From contig JARULB010000002.1 of NCBI GenBank assembly GCA_029688905.1, forward strand, positions 248,001 through 312,000: DNA of 64,000 nucleotides. The letters run 5' to 3'. Position numbers and translations under genes: made by a program. The DNA comes from Balneolales bacterium ANBcel1 (GTDB taxonomy: Bacteria > Bacteroidota > Rhodothermia > Balneolales > Natronogracilivirgulaceae). Positions within the stretch are counted from its first letter, which is position 1. Each line of letters starts with the position of its first letter. Of the stretch, positions 56,184-64,000 are shown piece after piece. Under the pieces are notes generated by a model that was not told the DNA's origin, did not search any database, and saw only the letters and a list, made by a program, of their open reading frames with translations.

Positions 56184-57662
56184 TTACCTTCCGGAATAGT
56201 TCGGGGCTTCCTGGGTAATATGGACCGAGTGGGGATGACTTTCATGAATACCGGCGGCCGAAACATGTACAAACTTTGCCTTCTGAAGCTCACCGATATT
56301 GCGGGCGCCGCAATAGCCCATGGCGGCTTTCAGTCCACCGGACATCTGGTAAACAACTTCCGAAAGATACCCCTTGTAAGGCACACGCCCCTCTATGCCC
56401 TCTGGAACCAGCTTTTTCACATCATCTTCGACATCCTGGAAGTAGCGGTCCTTGCTGCCCTGGGACATCGCGCTGAGACTTCCCATGCCGCGATAGGACT
56501 TGAACTTCCGGGATTCATATATGATGGTTTCACCGGGACTTTCATCAACTCCAGCAAATAGTGAACCGATCATCACAGCGGTAGCTCCGCCGGCCAGGGC
56601 TTTCGGTATATCGCCGGTTTGTTTGATGCCGCCATCGGCGATGAGACCGATACCGGCCTTACGGGTGTATTCGGCCACTTCCATTACCGCAGTCAACTGA
56701 GGCACCCCGACACCGGTCACAATTCTTGTAGTACAGATAGAGCCCGGCCCCACCCCTACTTTCACCACATCGGCACCGGCCTGATGCAATGCCCTGGCCG
56801 CTTCCGATGTCGCTATGTTTCCTGCGATGAGAAAAAGTTCGGGATTCTCGGATTTAATGGATTTGACGGTATCAATCACACCATAGGAATGCCCATGGGC
56901 CGTGTCTACTGTTATAATATCCACTCCGGCCGTAACCAGGGCAGAAGCTCTTTCGAGGGTGTCTGCGGCTATGCCGACCGCCGCACCAACCCGAAGCCGG
57001 CCAAAGGAATCCTTGCAGGCATTCGGAAAATTCTTCTTCTTCTCAATATCCTTGAAGGTGATTAACCCGACCAGGGTCCCCGATTTATTTACTATGGGCA
57101 GCTTTTCAATTTTGTATTCCTGAAGCAGCTTTTCGGCCTCCTCAAGGGTAGTACCCTCTTTTGCCGTGACCAGCTTTTCACTGGTCATGATGTCGCCCAG
57201 CTTTTTTGATGCGTCCGACTCAAAACGAAGATCCCGGTTGGTCACGATGCCTTTCAGCTTTCGATTGTCATCGACGATGGGGATACCGCCAATTTTTTGC
57301 CGTTTCATCAGATTGCGGGCTTCCAGTACGGTGGCATCCTTGCCGAGGGTTACCGGATCCACGATCATCCCGCTCTCGCTGCGCTTGACGAGCCGCACCT
57401 GCTCCGCCTGTTTTTCAATGGACATGTTCTTGTGCAACATGGCTATCCCGCCTTCACGGGCCAGAGCAATGGCAAGCCGGTATTCGGAGACCGTGTCCAT
57501 GGCCGCCGCCATAATCGGCACATTAAGCCGGAGTCCCGGAACCAGTTCCACGGAAGTGTCGGCGTCACGGGGAAGCGTTTTGGAATAACCGGGAACAAGC
57601 AGTACGTCATCGTAGGTAAGTCCCTGGCGAGTAATCTTGTCTGAAAGGCTGTCTGATCTCAT
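56184..57662 (-). CDS. guaB: Inosine-5'-monophosphate dehydrogenase
   Basis: The rate-limiting enzyme of GMP synthesis: it oxidises IMP to XMP with NAD. The 492-residue protein is the catalytic TIM barrel with an inserted pair of CBS domains (about 95-215). Catalytic Cys310 lies in GPGSICTTR, and the flap motif YRGMGS is near 400. The C-terminal part retains the usual loop (ERYKGRVPYKG-like, here EGRVPYKG). It heads the minus-strand gene run that leads to the M23-bactofilin-atp genes and diverges from the aminotransferase gene across 86 bases. Confidence 0.96.
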   Translation of the reverse strand: MRSDSLSDKITRQGLTYDDVLLVPGYSKTLPRDADTSVELVPGLRLNVPIMAAAMDTVSEYRLAIALAREGGIAMLHKNMSIEKQAEQVRLVKRSESGMIVDPVTLGKDATVLEARNLMKRQKIGGIPIVDDNRKLKGIVTNRDLRFESDASKKLGDIMTSEKLVTAKEGTTLEEAEKLLQEYKIEKLPIVNKSGTLVGLITFKDIEKKKNFPNACKDSFGRLRVGAAVGIAADTLERASALVTAGVDIITVDTAHGHSYGVIDTVKSIKSENPELFLIAGNIATSEAARALHQAGADVVKVGVGPGSICTTRIVTGVGVPQLTAVMEVAEYTRKAGIGLIADGGIKQTGDIPKALAGGATAVMIGSLFAGVDESPGETIIYESRKFKSYRGMGSLSAMSQGSKDRYFQDVEDDVKKLVPEGIEGRVPYKGYLSEVVYQMSGGLKAAMGYCGARNIGELQKAKFVHVSAAGIHESHPHSVHITQEAPNYSGR

Positions 57663-57748
57663 GAAAGAGCTATCATTTGATTGGCGTTTCCGTAAATTAC
57701 AAAATTAATCCCAGTGAGTGAACCTCCTTTTTCAAGCGCTATAACAGA

Positions 57749-58909
57749 ATGCCCGACTTCATCCCCTTTAACAAGATTTTCAAGGACAACGAAGAGCTCA
57801 GCAGTGCCCAAAAAGTGATTGAAGGAGATATCTGGCACGGAGACGGGCCCGTCAGCAGGCGGGTGGAGGAGCATCTTTCCAGGTGGCTGAACTCCAGGCA
57901 TGTCTTTCTTACCACCTCCTGTACCCACGCCCTGGAAATGGCGATGATGGCACTGAACATCGGGCGCGGAGACGAGGTTATCCTGCCGGGTTTCACGTTT
58001 GTATCCACCGCAAATGCCATTCGCATGCAGGGAGGGATTCCGGTATTTGCGGAGGTCCGTGCATCGGACCTTACCCTGGACCCCGAGGATGTTGCCCGAA
58101 AAATCACCCCGGCAACAAAAGCGATCATCCCCATCCACTATGCAGGTATTTCAGCCGATTTTGAGGGCATCTTCGCTGCCATCAGCAATGGTGCAGGCGA
58201 ACGTAAAATCGCCATTGTGGAGGATGCCGCCCAGGCGGTCGGCGCCTGGTGGAACGGCCGGGCCCTGGGAACCATCGGCGATATCGGCTGTTTCAGTTTT
58301 CATGACACCAAAAATTTCACATGCGGTGAAGGTGGCGCCTTCCTGACACAGGACGATCACATGGCGGAACAGGCGGAGCTCATCAGGGAAAAAGGCACCA
58401 ACCGGTCGGCTTTTCTCCGGGGCGAAGTGGATAAGTACACCTGGGTCAGCCGGGGCAGCAGCTATATCCCATCCGACCTGCTGGCCGGTATTCTGGAAGC
58501 TCAGCTGCACAAGAAGGACCGCATACTGAAAATGCGGAAGCAGGTCTGGGACACCTATTACAAACGGCTTGCCGAAGCCGAAAACCGTGGCTGGATCACG
58601 CTGCCGGTGATCCCCCCCTACGCCGAATCCAACTACCATATTTTTCATTTTCACACGTCCCGGCCGGCCGACCGCGACCCCCTTTTGCGGGCCTTGCGTG
58701 ACGCCGGAATCGGTGCCACGTTCCACTATGTGCCGCTTCATAACTCCCCCTACGCGCGTAAATATCTCACTGAGCCGTGTCCGCTGCCCCAAACCGACCT
58801 ACTTGCCGGCACCCTTATCCGGCTGCCGCTGTATCCCGACCTGGCCGGCTCATGCAGCAACGTGGCTGACCGGGTTTTTGATGTTATCTCAAAGTACTAC
58901 CTCTCATAG
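57749..58909 (+). CDS. wecE: dTDP-4-amino-4,6-dideoxygalactose transaminase-like (WecE type)
   Basis: A sugar aminotransferase of the DegT/DnrJ/EryC1/StrS family, 386 residues. The PLP lysine is Lys188 in FHDTKNFTCGEGG, and Asp159 in VEDAAQ contacts PLP. Blocks such as GFTFVSTANA, HYAGI and REKGTNRS are those of WecE (RffA), which makes dTDP-Fuc4N from the 4-keto sugar. The substrate is inferred by this resemblance; related enzymes aminate at C3 instead. It heads the polysaccharide cluster and has a TTGATT...CAAAAT promoter-like pair (17-base spacer) near 57678-57706. Confidence 0.8.
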   Translation: MPDFIPFNKIFKDNEELSSAQKVIEGDIWHGDGPVSRRVEEHLSRWLNSRHVFLTTSCTHALEMAMMALNIGRGDEVILPGFTFVSTANAIRMQGGIPVFAEVRASDLTLDPEDVARKITPATKAIIPIHYAGISADFEGIFAAISNGAGERKIAIVEDAAQAVGAWWNGRALGTIGDIGCFSFHDTKNFTCGEGGAFLTQDDHMAEQAELIREKGTNRSAFLRGEVDKYTWVSRGSSYIPSDLLAGILEAQLHKKDRILKMRKQVWDTYYKRLAEAENRGWITLPVIPPYAESNYHIFHFHTSRPADRDPLLRALRDAGIGATFHYVPLHNSPYARKYLTEPCPLPQTDLLAGTLIRLPLYPDLAGSCSNVADRVFDVISKYYLS

Positions 58910-58915
58910 TCCCGC

Positions 58916-60478
58916 ATGAGCTTGCAGAAAAAAGCATATATCGGAATGGGGTGGAGCGGCCTGTCGGGAATGGTCGTTAATTCGCTGGAACTGCTCAAAT
59001 ACATCATTCTGGCCAGACTGCTGGTTCCCGCCGATTTTGGCCTGCTGGCCATCGTGCTGGCTATAATCGGACTCTTCCGGATTTTTGCGGATGGTGGTAC
59101 CAGCAATGCCGTTATCCACTTCCGTCAAAACCATAACCGCCAGCTCTCAACCCTGTTCTGGATCAATATCCTCGCAGGGGCTACACTTTATCTGATTGTC
59201 CTGCTCGCCGCGCCCGGCATTGCTGCTTTTTACAATCAGCCGGAGGTGCAGCCAATATTGTGGCTGGCCGGTCTGGTGCTGCCGATTTACTCTATTGGCG
59301 CACTTTATGAGGTAATGCTTCGCAAGTCGCTATCTTTCAACAAAATAGCTATTTCTGAAAGCATCGGAGCCATGCTGGGTCTGGTCACGGCAACCGTGCT
59401 GGCGCTTCAGGGTTGGGGAGTCTATTCACTGATCTGGGCCCAGATCGTCGCCTCGGGAACCATGACCCTCTTCTATTTGGCAGACGGGATGCGTACATGG
59501 GTGCCGGCATTCTATTTCCGGCCCGGCGAAGTTGCCTCCCACCTTCGTTTCGGCTTTTTTCAGATGGGAGAACGCGGACTGAATGTCTACGCCACGCGGA
59601 TCGATCAGTTGATTATCGGGCGGTTTTTCGGACCGGAAATCCTGGGGGCTTATCATCTGGCCTGGCAGCTTATTCTGTTTCCGGTCATGCGCCTGATCCC
59701 CCTGCTTAACCGGGTCGCATTTCCCGTTTTTGCCAGCAGGCAGGATGATAATGCGATTCTTAGAAACGGCTACCTGAAGCTGATGAGCGGTGTCACCACC
59801 CTAATTACCCCCTTTTTCCTTATCGCGGCCCTGTCCGCGCCCTGGCTTGTCCCACTGCTTTTTGGTTCCGGGTGGGAACTGGCCATCCAGCTGATCCCCT
59901 TTATGGCGCTGATCGCTTTTCTGCGGATGCTCGGAAGCCCGGGCGGAAATATCGTGCTGAGCAAGGGGCGGGCCGATCTCATGTTCTACTGGAATCTCTC
60001 GGTTGCGGTGCTAAACACCCTGGTATTCCTGGCAGGTGCCCAGATTTCCATCTTTGCCCTTGTCCAGTTCTATGCCGTTCTGAATGTGCTTTATTTTGGA
60101 GCCGGCCAGTGGCTGATGGTTCATCGCCCGGCCGCCCTCACCTGGCGCCGCTTCCTGTCGCATCTTAATCCGGCCCTTATGGCGTTGCTGATACCCTGGC
60201 TCATGGTCTGGGTGGGCCGGAATATCGCGGGCGGTGCCTGGAGTAAAGGCGCCTTGTACCAACCGGACGGCACCTTTCGACCGGCCGGATTATGGGAGAG
60301 GCTCCTCGGTTTCTGGAGTGATGCAAGCGCCTGGCATGCCCATGCCTGGTGGAGCGACGTTTTTATGGTGATTGCCATTGCCACACTGTTTCTGTTGCTG
60401 TACATTCCTGCTGTATGGTTTTTTCAATCCGGCCTGATAAAAGAAAGTATCCATACTCTCCGGCTGAAGCCGCAATGA
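58916..60478 (+). CDS. Polysaccharide flippase (Wzx/MOP family)
   Basis: A 520-residue membrane protein with about 12-14 hydrophobic helices. The N-terminal YIGMGWSGLSGMVVN region and the repeated helix pairs fit the MOP-family flippases that move lipid-linked glycans across the inner membrane. It is nearer to the Wzx/lipopolysaccharide biosynthesis (RfbX-like, polysaccharide biosynthesis domain) branch than to MurJ. It starts 6 bases after the aminotransferase gene and 19 bases before the glycosyltransferase gene, so the three are one transcription unit. Confidence 0.85.
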   Translation: MSLQKKAYIGMGWSGLSGMVVNSLELLKYIILARLLVPADFGLLAIVLAIIGLFRIFADGGTSNAVIHFRQNHNRQLSTLFWINILAGATLYLIVLLAAPGIAAFYNQPEVQPILWLAGLVLPIYSIGALYEVMLRKSLSFNKIAISESIGAMLGLVTATVLALQGWGVYSLIWAQIVASGTMTLFYLADGMRTWVPAFYFRPGEVASHLRFGFFQMGERGLNVYATRIDQLIIGRFFGPEILGAYHLAWQLILFPVMRLIPLLNRVAFPVFASRQDDNAILRNGYLKLMSGVTTLITPFFLIAALSAPWLVPLLFGSGWELAIQLIPFMALIAFLRMLGSPGGNIVLSKGRADLMFYWNLSVAVLNTLVFLAGAQISIFALVQFYAVLNVLYFGAGQWLMVHRPAALTWRRFLSHLNPALMALLIPWLMVWVGRNIAGGAWSKGALYQPDGTFRPAGLWERLLGFWSDASAWHAHAWWSDVFMVIAIATLFLLLYIPAVWFFQSGLIKESIHTLRLKPQ

Positions 60479-60497
60479 TATTATTAAAACAACCTGG

Positions 60498-62963
60498 ATG
60501 AAAGGAGTCCCGGAACACATAACCGTTGTTCACAGCTTTCCAGTTTGGCTTCCACAAACCCAAACCTGGCTTTACAACCAGGTCCGGTCACTTCCGGAGA
60601 ACGTAACTTCACACATCGTCTGCAAGTCAACCGGCAACCTTGACCAGTTTCACCTGCCCAATATTCACGCTTTGATGGGCGGTTATTCCCGCCTCAGCGA
60701 CATATCAACACGGGCCTTGCGCCATGTTGATTATCATTTGTACACTGCTTTAAAAATAAACGCTATCCGGCCGCAGATACTTCATTCCCATTTCGGAACC
60801 GTTGGCTGGAAAAACGACCGGATGCTGCGCCTGCTGCCGGGGCAAATTCGCCGGAACATAAGACATGTCGTTACCTTCTACGGCCAGGATGTCGTTCACA
60901 TCCCCAAAACGAAACCCGTCTGGAGAAAACGATACCGCAAGATGTTTCGAAATGTGGATATGGTGCTGTGCGAAGGAACGCATATGGCGATGAAAGTGCG
61001 TGAACTTGGATGTCCGGCCGAAATCATCCGGGTGCATCATCTGGGCGTCGATCTGGAAGCCATTCCCTTCAGGCCCCGAAAAAAACGGGAGAACCAGCCC
61101 TGCCGAATTCTGATGGCCGCCGCTTTTCGACCCAAAAAAGGCTTTCTCTACGGACTGAGGGCTCTGGAGCGCATCTCTGCCCGGCACGATATTGAAGTCA
61201 CTCTGGTCGGGGATTCCACGGGAGACAACATCTCTGAGCTGGAGAAGCAGCGCATTGAATCGTTTGTTGCCGCCTCCGGGCTGGCCGGCAAGGTTGCCTA
61301 TACCGGTTTTCTGTCACAGCATCAGCTCAATAGACTTGCCGCAGACCATCACATATACCTTGCGCCAAGCGTAACGGCAGAAGATGGTGACAGTGAGGGT
61401 GGCGCTCCGGTTTCGCTCATTGAAATGGCTGCGTCCGGCATGCCGGTGGTCAGCTCACGCCATTGCGACATCCCCGAAGTGCTTCCGGAAAACGAGTGCG
61501 GTCTTCTGGCCGATGAGAGGGATGTGGATGAACTTGAGGCGCATCTCGACCTACTCCTCTCCCACCCCGAAAGCTGGCTGGATCTGACCGTAACGGCCCG
61601 GGAGCATCTGGAAAGCCACTACGACGCGAAGAAACAGGGCGAAAGCCTTTCACGAAAGTACTTCAGGTTGCTGATGAAGCGGCCTGCAAAACCGGCTTCC
61701 GGGAAACCCCGTATCCTGTTTCTCTCACACAGCGGCGACCTTTATGGTGCGGAGCGTTCCCTGCTTTCGCTGGTTTCGGATCTGCAAAGAAAAAAGGATT
61801 ATGGCATCATGGTTTTTGTACCCCGGGAAGGGCCGCTGACCAAAGCCCTGCAGGGAGCCCGGGTCCCATACCGGGTTGTTCCCATGGTACGATGGACCGG
61901 TAACAGAATGCGAAGCATCATGCGGTATGCAAGAGGCTTCAAAAGAAGATGGTACCGCTCCAGGCTTCTCGAGGAGGCCACAGATTTTCGGCCCGACATT
62001 ATCTATACCAATACTCTTGCCATTGATGCCGGTGCTTTTCTGAAAACGCGGCTCGGCAATCATCCACCTCATATCTGGCACGCCAGGGAACTGGCCGGAC
62101 ATCCGGATTTCGGTTTTTTTGATTCCGGCACAAAAAAGGCCCTGTCTGCTGTAGCCCGATCCACCGATCTGCTGGTATGCAACTCCCGCTATCTCAGGAA
62201 ATACCTCGAGATGCTTTTTGCAGATCAGGGGATCCGCCCTCCTCCCGCTGAAGTTGTCCATAATGGCTTCAGTTTCCCGAATTCACGGCCCATTTCCCGA
62301 AAATCCGGGAAGGAAAATACATTCAGGATTGTCATGGCCGGAAGTATTTCTCCGCTCAAGAATTACGCCGAGGGTATTCGGGCGGTTCGGCTGCTCGCCG
62401 ATGAGGGAATCCCTGTATCACTGGATATTTATGGAGACGGAAACAAAAAAGATAATCGAACGCTGAATAGCGTCATACAGAGTCTTGGGGGGGAGTCTTA
62501 TGTGGCCCTGAAGGGGTATCGCAGCGACCTGAAGCCCGTTTTCTCAAACGCGGACCTGCTTCTTGTAACTTCCAGGCTGGAATCGTTCGGGCGTGTGGCT
62601 GTTGAAGCGATGGGCCACGGCTGTCCTGTTGTCTCAACTGGTTCCGGCGGACTCCCGGAGATTGTTAAGAACCGGGAAACCGGACTGCTCTACTCATCGG
62701 GCAATGAGGCTGAGCTGGCAAACGCAATCAGGGAACTGTACCGGGATCCCGAACTTCGTAACACACTGACCGATAACGCATTCGAATTTGTTAAAACCCA
62801 CTTTTCGATGAGCCGCTACATTTCCGACATGCATCGATTGATCCGGACGCTGACTCCCGAAGAAATGCCACCCGCAGATACCGAACCCCCGGCATCCGGT
62901 TCCGACAAATCCATAACGCTGACCCAGGCGATGCGCTATACAGAAAACGGATTTGACCGATGA
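60498..62963 (+). CDS. Double-domain GT4 glycosyltransferase
   Basis: An 821-residue fusion of two GT-B family 4 enzymes. The first (about 1-395) has HSFPVWLPQTQTW and the donor-site block EGGAPVSLIEMAASGMPVV. The second (about 405-790) restarts with PRILFLSHSGDLYGAERSL and has the block SRLESFGRVAVEAMGHGCPVV. Each half has its own GT4 catalytic Glu motif, so both could be active. Fused transferases often add two successive sugars. A tail of about 30 residues after 790 is low in complexity. The stop overlaps the next start (ATGA). Confidence 0.88.
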   Translation: MKGVPEHITVVHSFPVWLPQTQTWLYNQVRSLPENVTSHIVCKSTGNLDQFHLPNIHALMGGYSRLSDISTRALRHVDYHLYTALKINAIRPQILHSHFGTVGWKNDRMLRLLPGQIRRNIRHVVTFYGQDVVHIPKTKPVWRKRYRKMFRNVDMVLCEGTHMAMKVRELGCPAEIIRVHHLGVDLEAIPFRPRKKRENQPCRILMAAAFRPKKGFLYGLRALERISARHDIEVTLVGDSTGDNISELEKQRIESFVAASGLAGKVAYTGFLSQHQLNRLAADHHIYLAPSVTAEDGDSEGGAPVSLIEMAASGMPVVSSRHCDIPEVLPENECGLLADERDVDELEAHLDLLLSHPESWLDLTVTAREHLESHYDAKKQGESLSRKYFRLLMKRPAKPASGKPRILFLSHSGDLYGAERSLLSLVSDLQRKKDYGIMVFVPREGPLTKALQGARVPYRVVPMVRWTGNRMRSIMRYARGFKRRWYRSRLLEEATDFRPDIIYTNTLAIDAGAFLKTRLGNHPPHIWHARELAGHPDFGFFDSGTKKALSAVARSTDLLVCNSRYLRKYLEMLFADQGIRPPPAEVVHNGFSFPNSRPISRKSGKENTFRIVMAGSISPLKNYAEGIRAVRLLADEGIPVSLDIYGDGNKKDNRTLNSVIQSLGGESYVALKGYRSDLKPVFSNADLLLVTSRLESFGRVAVEAMGHGCPVVSTGSGGLPEIVKNRETGLLYSSGNEAELANAIRELYRDPELRNTLTDNAFEFVKTHFSMSRYISDMHRLIRTLTPEEMPPADTEPPASGSDKSITLTQAMRYTENGFDR

Positions 62964-64000
62964 CTTCCTCTTCCTCCGACTCCCTCCGACCAACCCCCAG
63001 AGTTGCTATTCTGTTATCGGTACACAACGGAGAAAAATTCCTTGAAGAGCTGCTTTATAGCATTGAACAGCAAAGCTATAGGTTCTGGGATCTGTGGATC
63101 AGGGATGATGGATCCGGCGACAGCTCCCTCGCCCTGGCCGACTCCTTCCGGAAACGTCTCCGGGACGGTGGAAGTCCCAACAGAGTAATGATTGATTCCG
63201 GAAATAACCTTGGGGTCGTCGGGAGCTTTCTGGACCTGGCGGCATCTGCAGGTGACCGGTACGACGCATATGCATTTTGTGATCAGGACGATATCTGGCT
63301 TCCGGACAAGCTTGAACGGGCGGTTGACCACTATATAGCGTATCTGGATGAGTCGCGGGCCAGCGCAACCCCGAAACCATGGCTGTATCACAGCCGACAG
63401 TTTCTTGTCGGCCAGGATGGTAAAAAACGCGGTATGAGTCCAATTCCCCGTCATATGGGGCTGGAAAATGCTATTGTCCAGAATCAGGTTGTCGGATGCA
63501 CAATGGTGATCGATTCCCGACTGCGACACCTGCTGCTTGAGAGCTCCAAAGCGGTTTGCCGGCACGACGAAGCAGCGAACTCCGTTTCAACGGCCGGCCC
63601 TGTAATCATGCATGACTGGTGGTGCTATCTGCTGGCTTCCTGCCATGGAGTCATTTGCTATGATGAAACGCCGACACTGTTATTCCGGCGTCACGAATCC
63701 AGTACAACGCCGGTCTCAACCTCACAAATAGGTGAGTTATGGAACAGATCTGCCGCATTGGGCAGGCGGGGATACCGCCTTCACCATATTCTGGAGCAGG
63801 CGGACGCGTTTTACCGGTACTTTGTCCGACACGATAGCTATCCACTGGACCCGCCATCATCCCGCATTCTGCAATCCTTCACTCGTCTGCGGAACGCAGG
63901 TTTTGGAGATCGCCTCAAGTTCGCCGTCAGCTCTCCCCACAGGCGAGATTCGCTGCCTGAGACATGGCTGCTCCGGTTCCTGGTGCTGATCAACCGGTTG
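62960..64000 (+). CDS. GT2 family glycosyltransferase, cut by the window end
   Basis: An open reading frame from ATG 62960 runs 347 codons to the last base with no stop, so the C-terminus is missing. The N-terminal domain has the family 2 order: VAILLSVHNGEKFLEELL, the RDDGSGD strand near 52-58 and CDQDDIWLPDKLE near 111-123, which contains the metal-binding DxD. Later VVGCTMVI and MHDWWCYLL near 210-218 fit the rhamnosyltransferase-like acceptor-side blocks. It overlaps the previous stop by four bases, so the pair is translationally coupled. The donor sugar is unknown. Confidence 0.85.
   Translation, partial: MTSSSSDSLRPTPRVAILLSVHNGEKFLEELLYSIEQQSYRFWDLWIRDDGSGDSSLALADSFRKRLRDGGSPNRVMIDSGNNLGVVGSFLDLAASAGDRYDAYAFCDQDDIWLPDKLERAVDHYIAYLDESRASATPKPWLYHSRQFLVGQDGKKRGMSPIPRHMGLENAIVQNQVVGCTMVIDSRLRHLLLESSKAVCRHDEAANSVSTAGPVIMHDWWCYLLASCHGVICYDETPTLLFRRHESSTTPVSTSQIGELWNRSAALGRRGYRLHHILEQADAFYRYFVRHDSYPLDPPSSRILQSFTRLRNAGFGDRLKFAVSSPHRRDSLPETWLLRFLVLINRL

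Noticed and set aside
57663-57748. TAATTTTG (minus strand) as a Bacteroidota-type promoter for guaB
   Set aside because: The -7-like element is present, but no TTTG element sits 19-21 bases upstream, so it is too weak to list.

Overview
The window reads as ordinary, densely packed chromosome of a Bacteroidota/Balneolota-type bacterium (inference). The lineage evidence is the DUF4837 lipoprotein, the giant DUF2723 membrane protein, a small basic membrane protein beside mutL, an ATP synthase operon that lacks the beta and epsilon genes and is headed by bactofilin and AtpZ, and many type II lipoprotein signals. I see no insertion sequence, phage, CRISPR array, rRNA or plasmid gene. One tRNA (Ser, anticodon UGA) is present.

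Layout. 1-5261: tryptophan operon trpG-D-C-F-B-A, with trpE probably just upstream of the window. 5376-6479: DUF4837 lipoprotein. 6480-6829: a gene-free regulatory stretch before the cytochrome bd cluster cydA-B-D-C (6830-12736). 12827-18570, minus strand: an envelope M23 peptidase, hprK with hpf, a XerC/D-type recombinase, DUF494 (Smg), ybeY and an unknown gene, interrupted by a plus-strand AraC-type HTH gene. 18646-30258: DUF2723 protein and M1 aminopeptidase lipoprotein (divergent), two unknown genes, a lone nuoI, der, a small membrane protein and a UvrD-type helicase. 30411-33388: a helical-repeat lipoprotein followed by a trypsin-fold lipoprotein. 33438-36025, minus: single-domain receiver, mutL and a small membrane protein. 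36302-37552: isocitrate dehydrogenase, closed by a strong bidirectional terminator. 37672-43203, minus: MMPL exporter, recO, a membrane-anchored HtrA protease and a lipoprotein. 43398-46671, plus: a secreted lipocalin-like (AttH/CrtC-type) protein and two glycosyltransferases. 46656-57662, minus: guaB, M23 peptidase, bactofilin, atpZ, an unknown four-helix membrane protein, atpB-E-F-H-A-G, tRNA-Ser, terminator, tolC and mlaC. 57749-64000, plus: start of a surface-polysaccharide cluster (WecE-like aminotransferase, flippase, a double GT4 glycosyltransferase and a GT2 cut by the window end).

How it fits together. Most genes serve anabolism (Trp, GMP), energy (bd oxidase, F-type ATPase, IDH) and envelope maintenance (two M23 peptidases, bactofilin, HtrA, TolC, MlaC, MMPL, polysaccharide export). 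Two well-formed sigma70-like promoters with 17-bp spacers can be seen, before the DUF2723 gene and before the AraC-type gene.

Nothing here is a clearly new multi-gene system. The points most worth a second look are a MutL whose three visible endonuclease metal-site motifs are all substituted, the bactofilin/M23 morphogenesis pair fused to the front of the ATP synthase operon, the lipoprotein pair at 30411-33388, the double-headed glycosyltransferase, and a 19-nt palindrome upstream of cydA.
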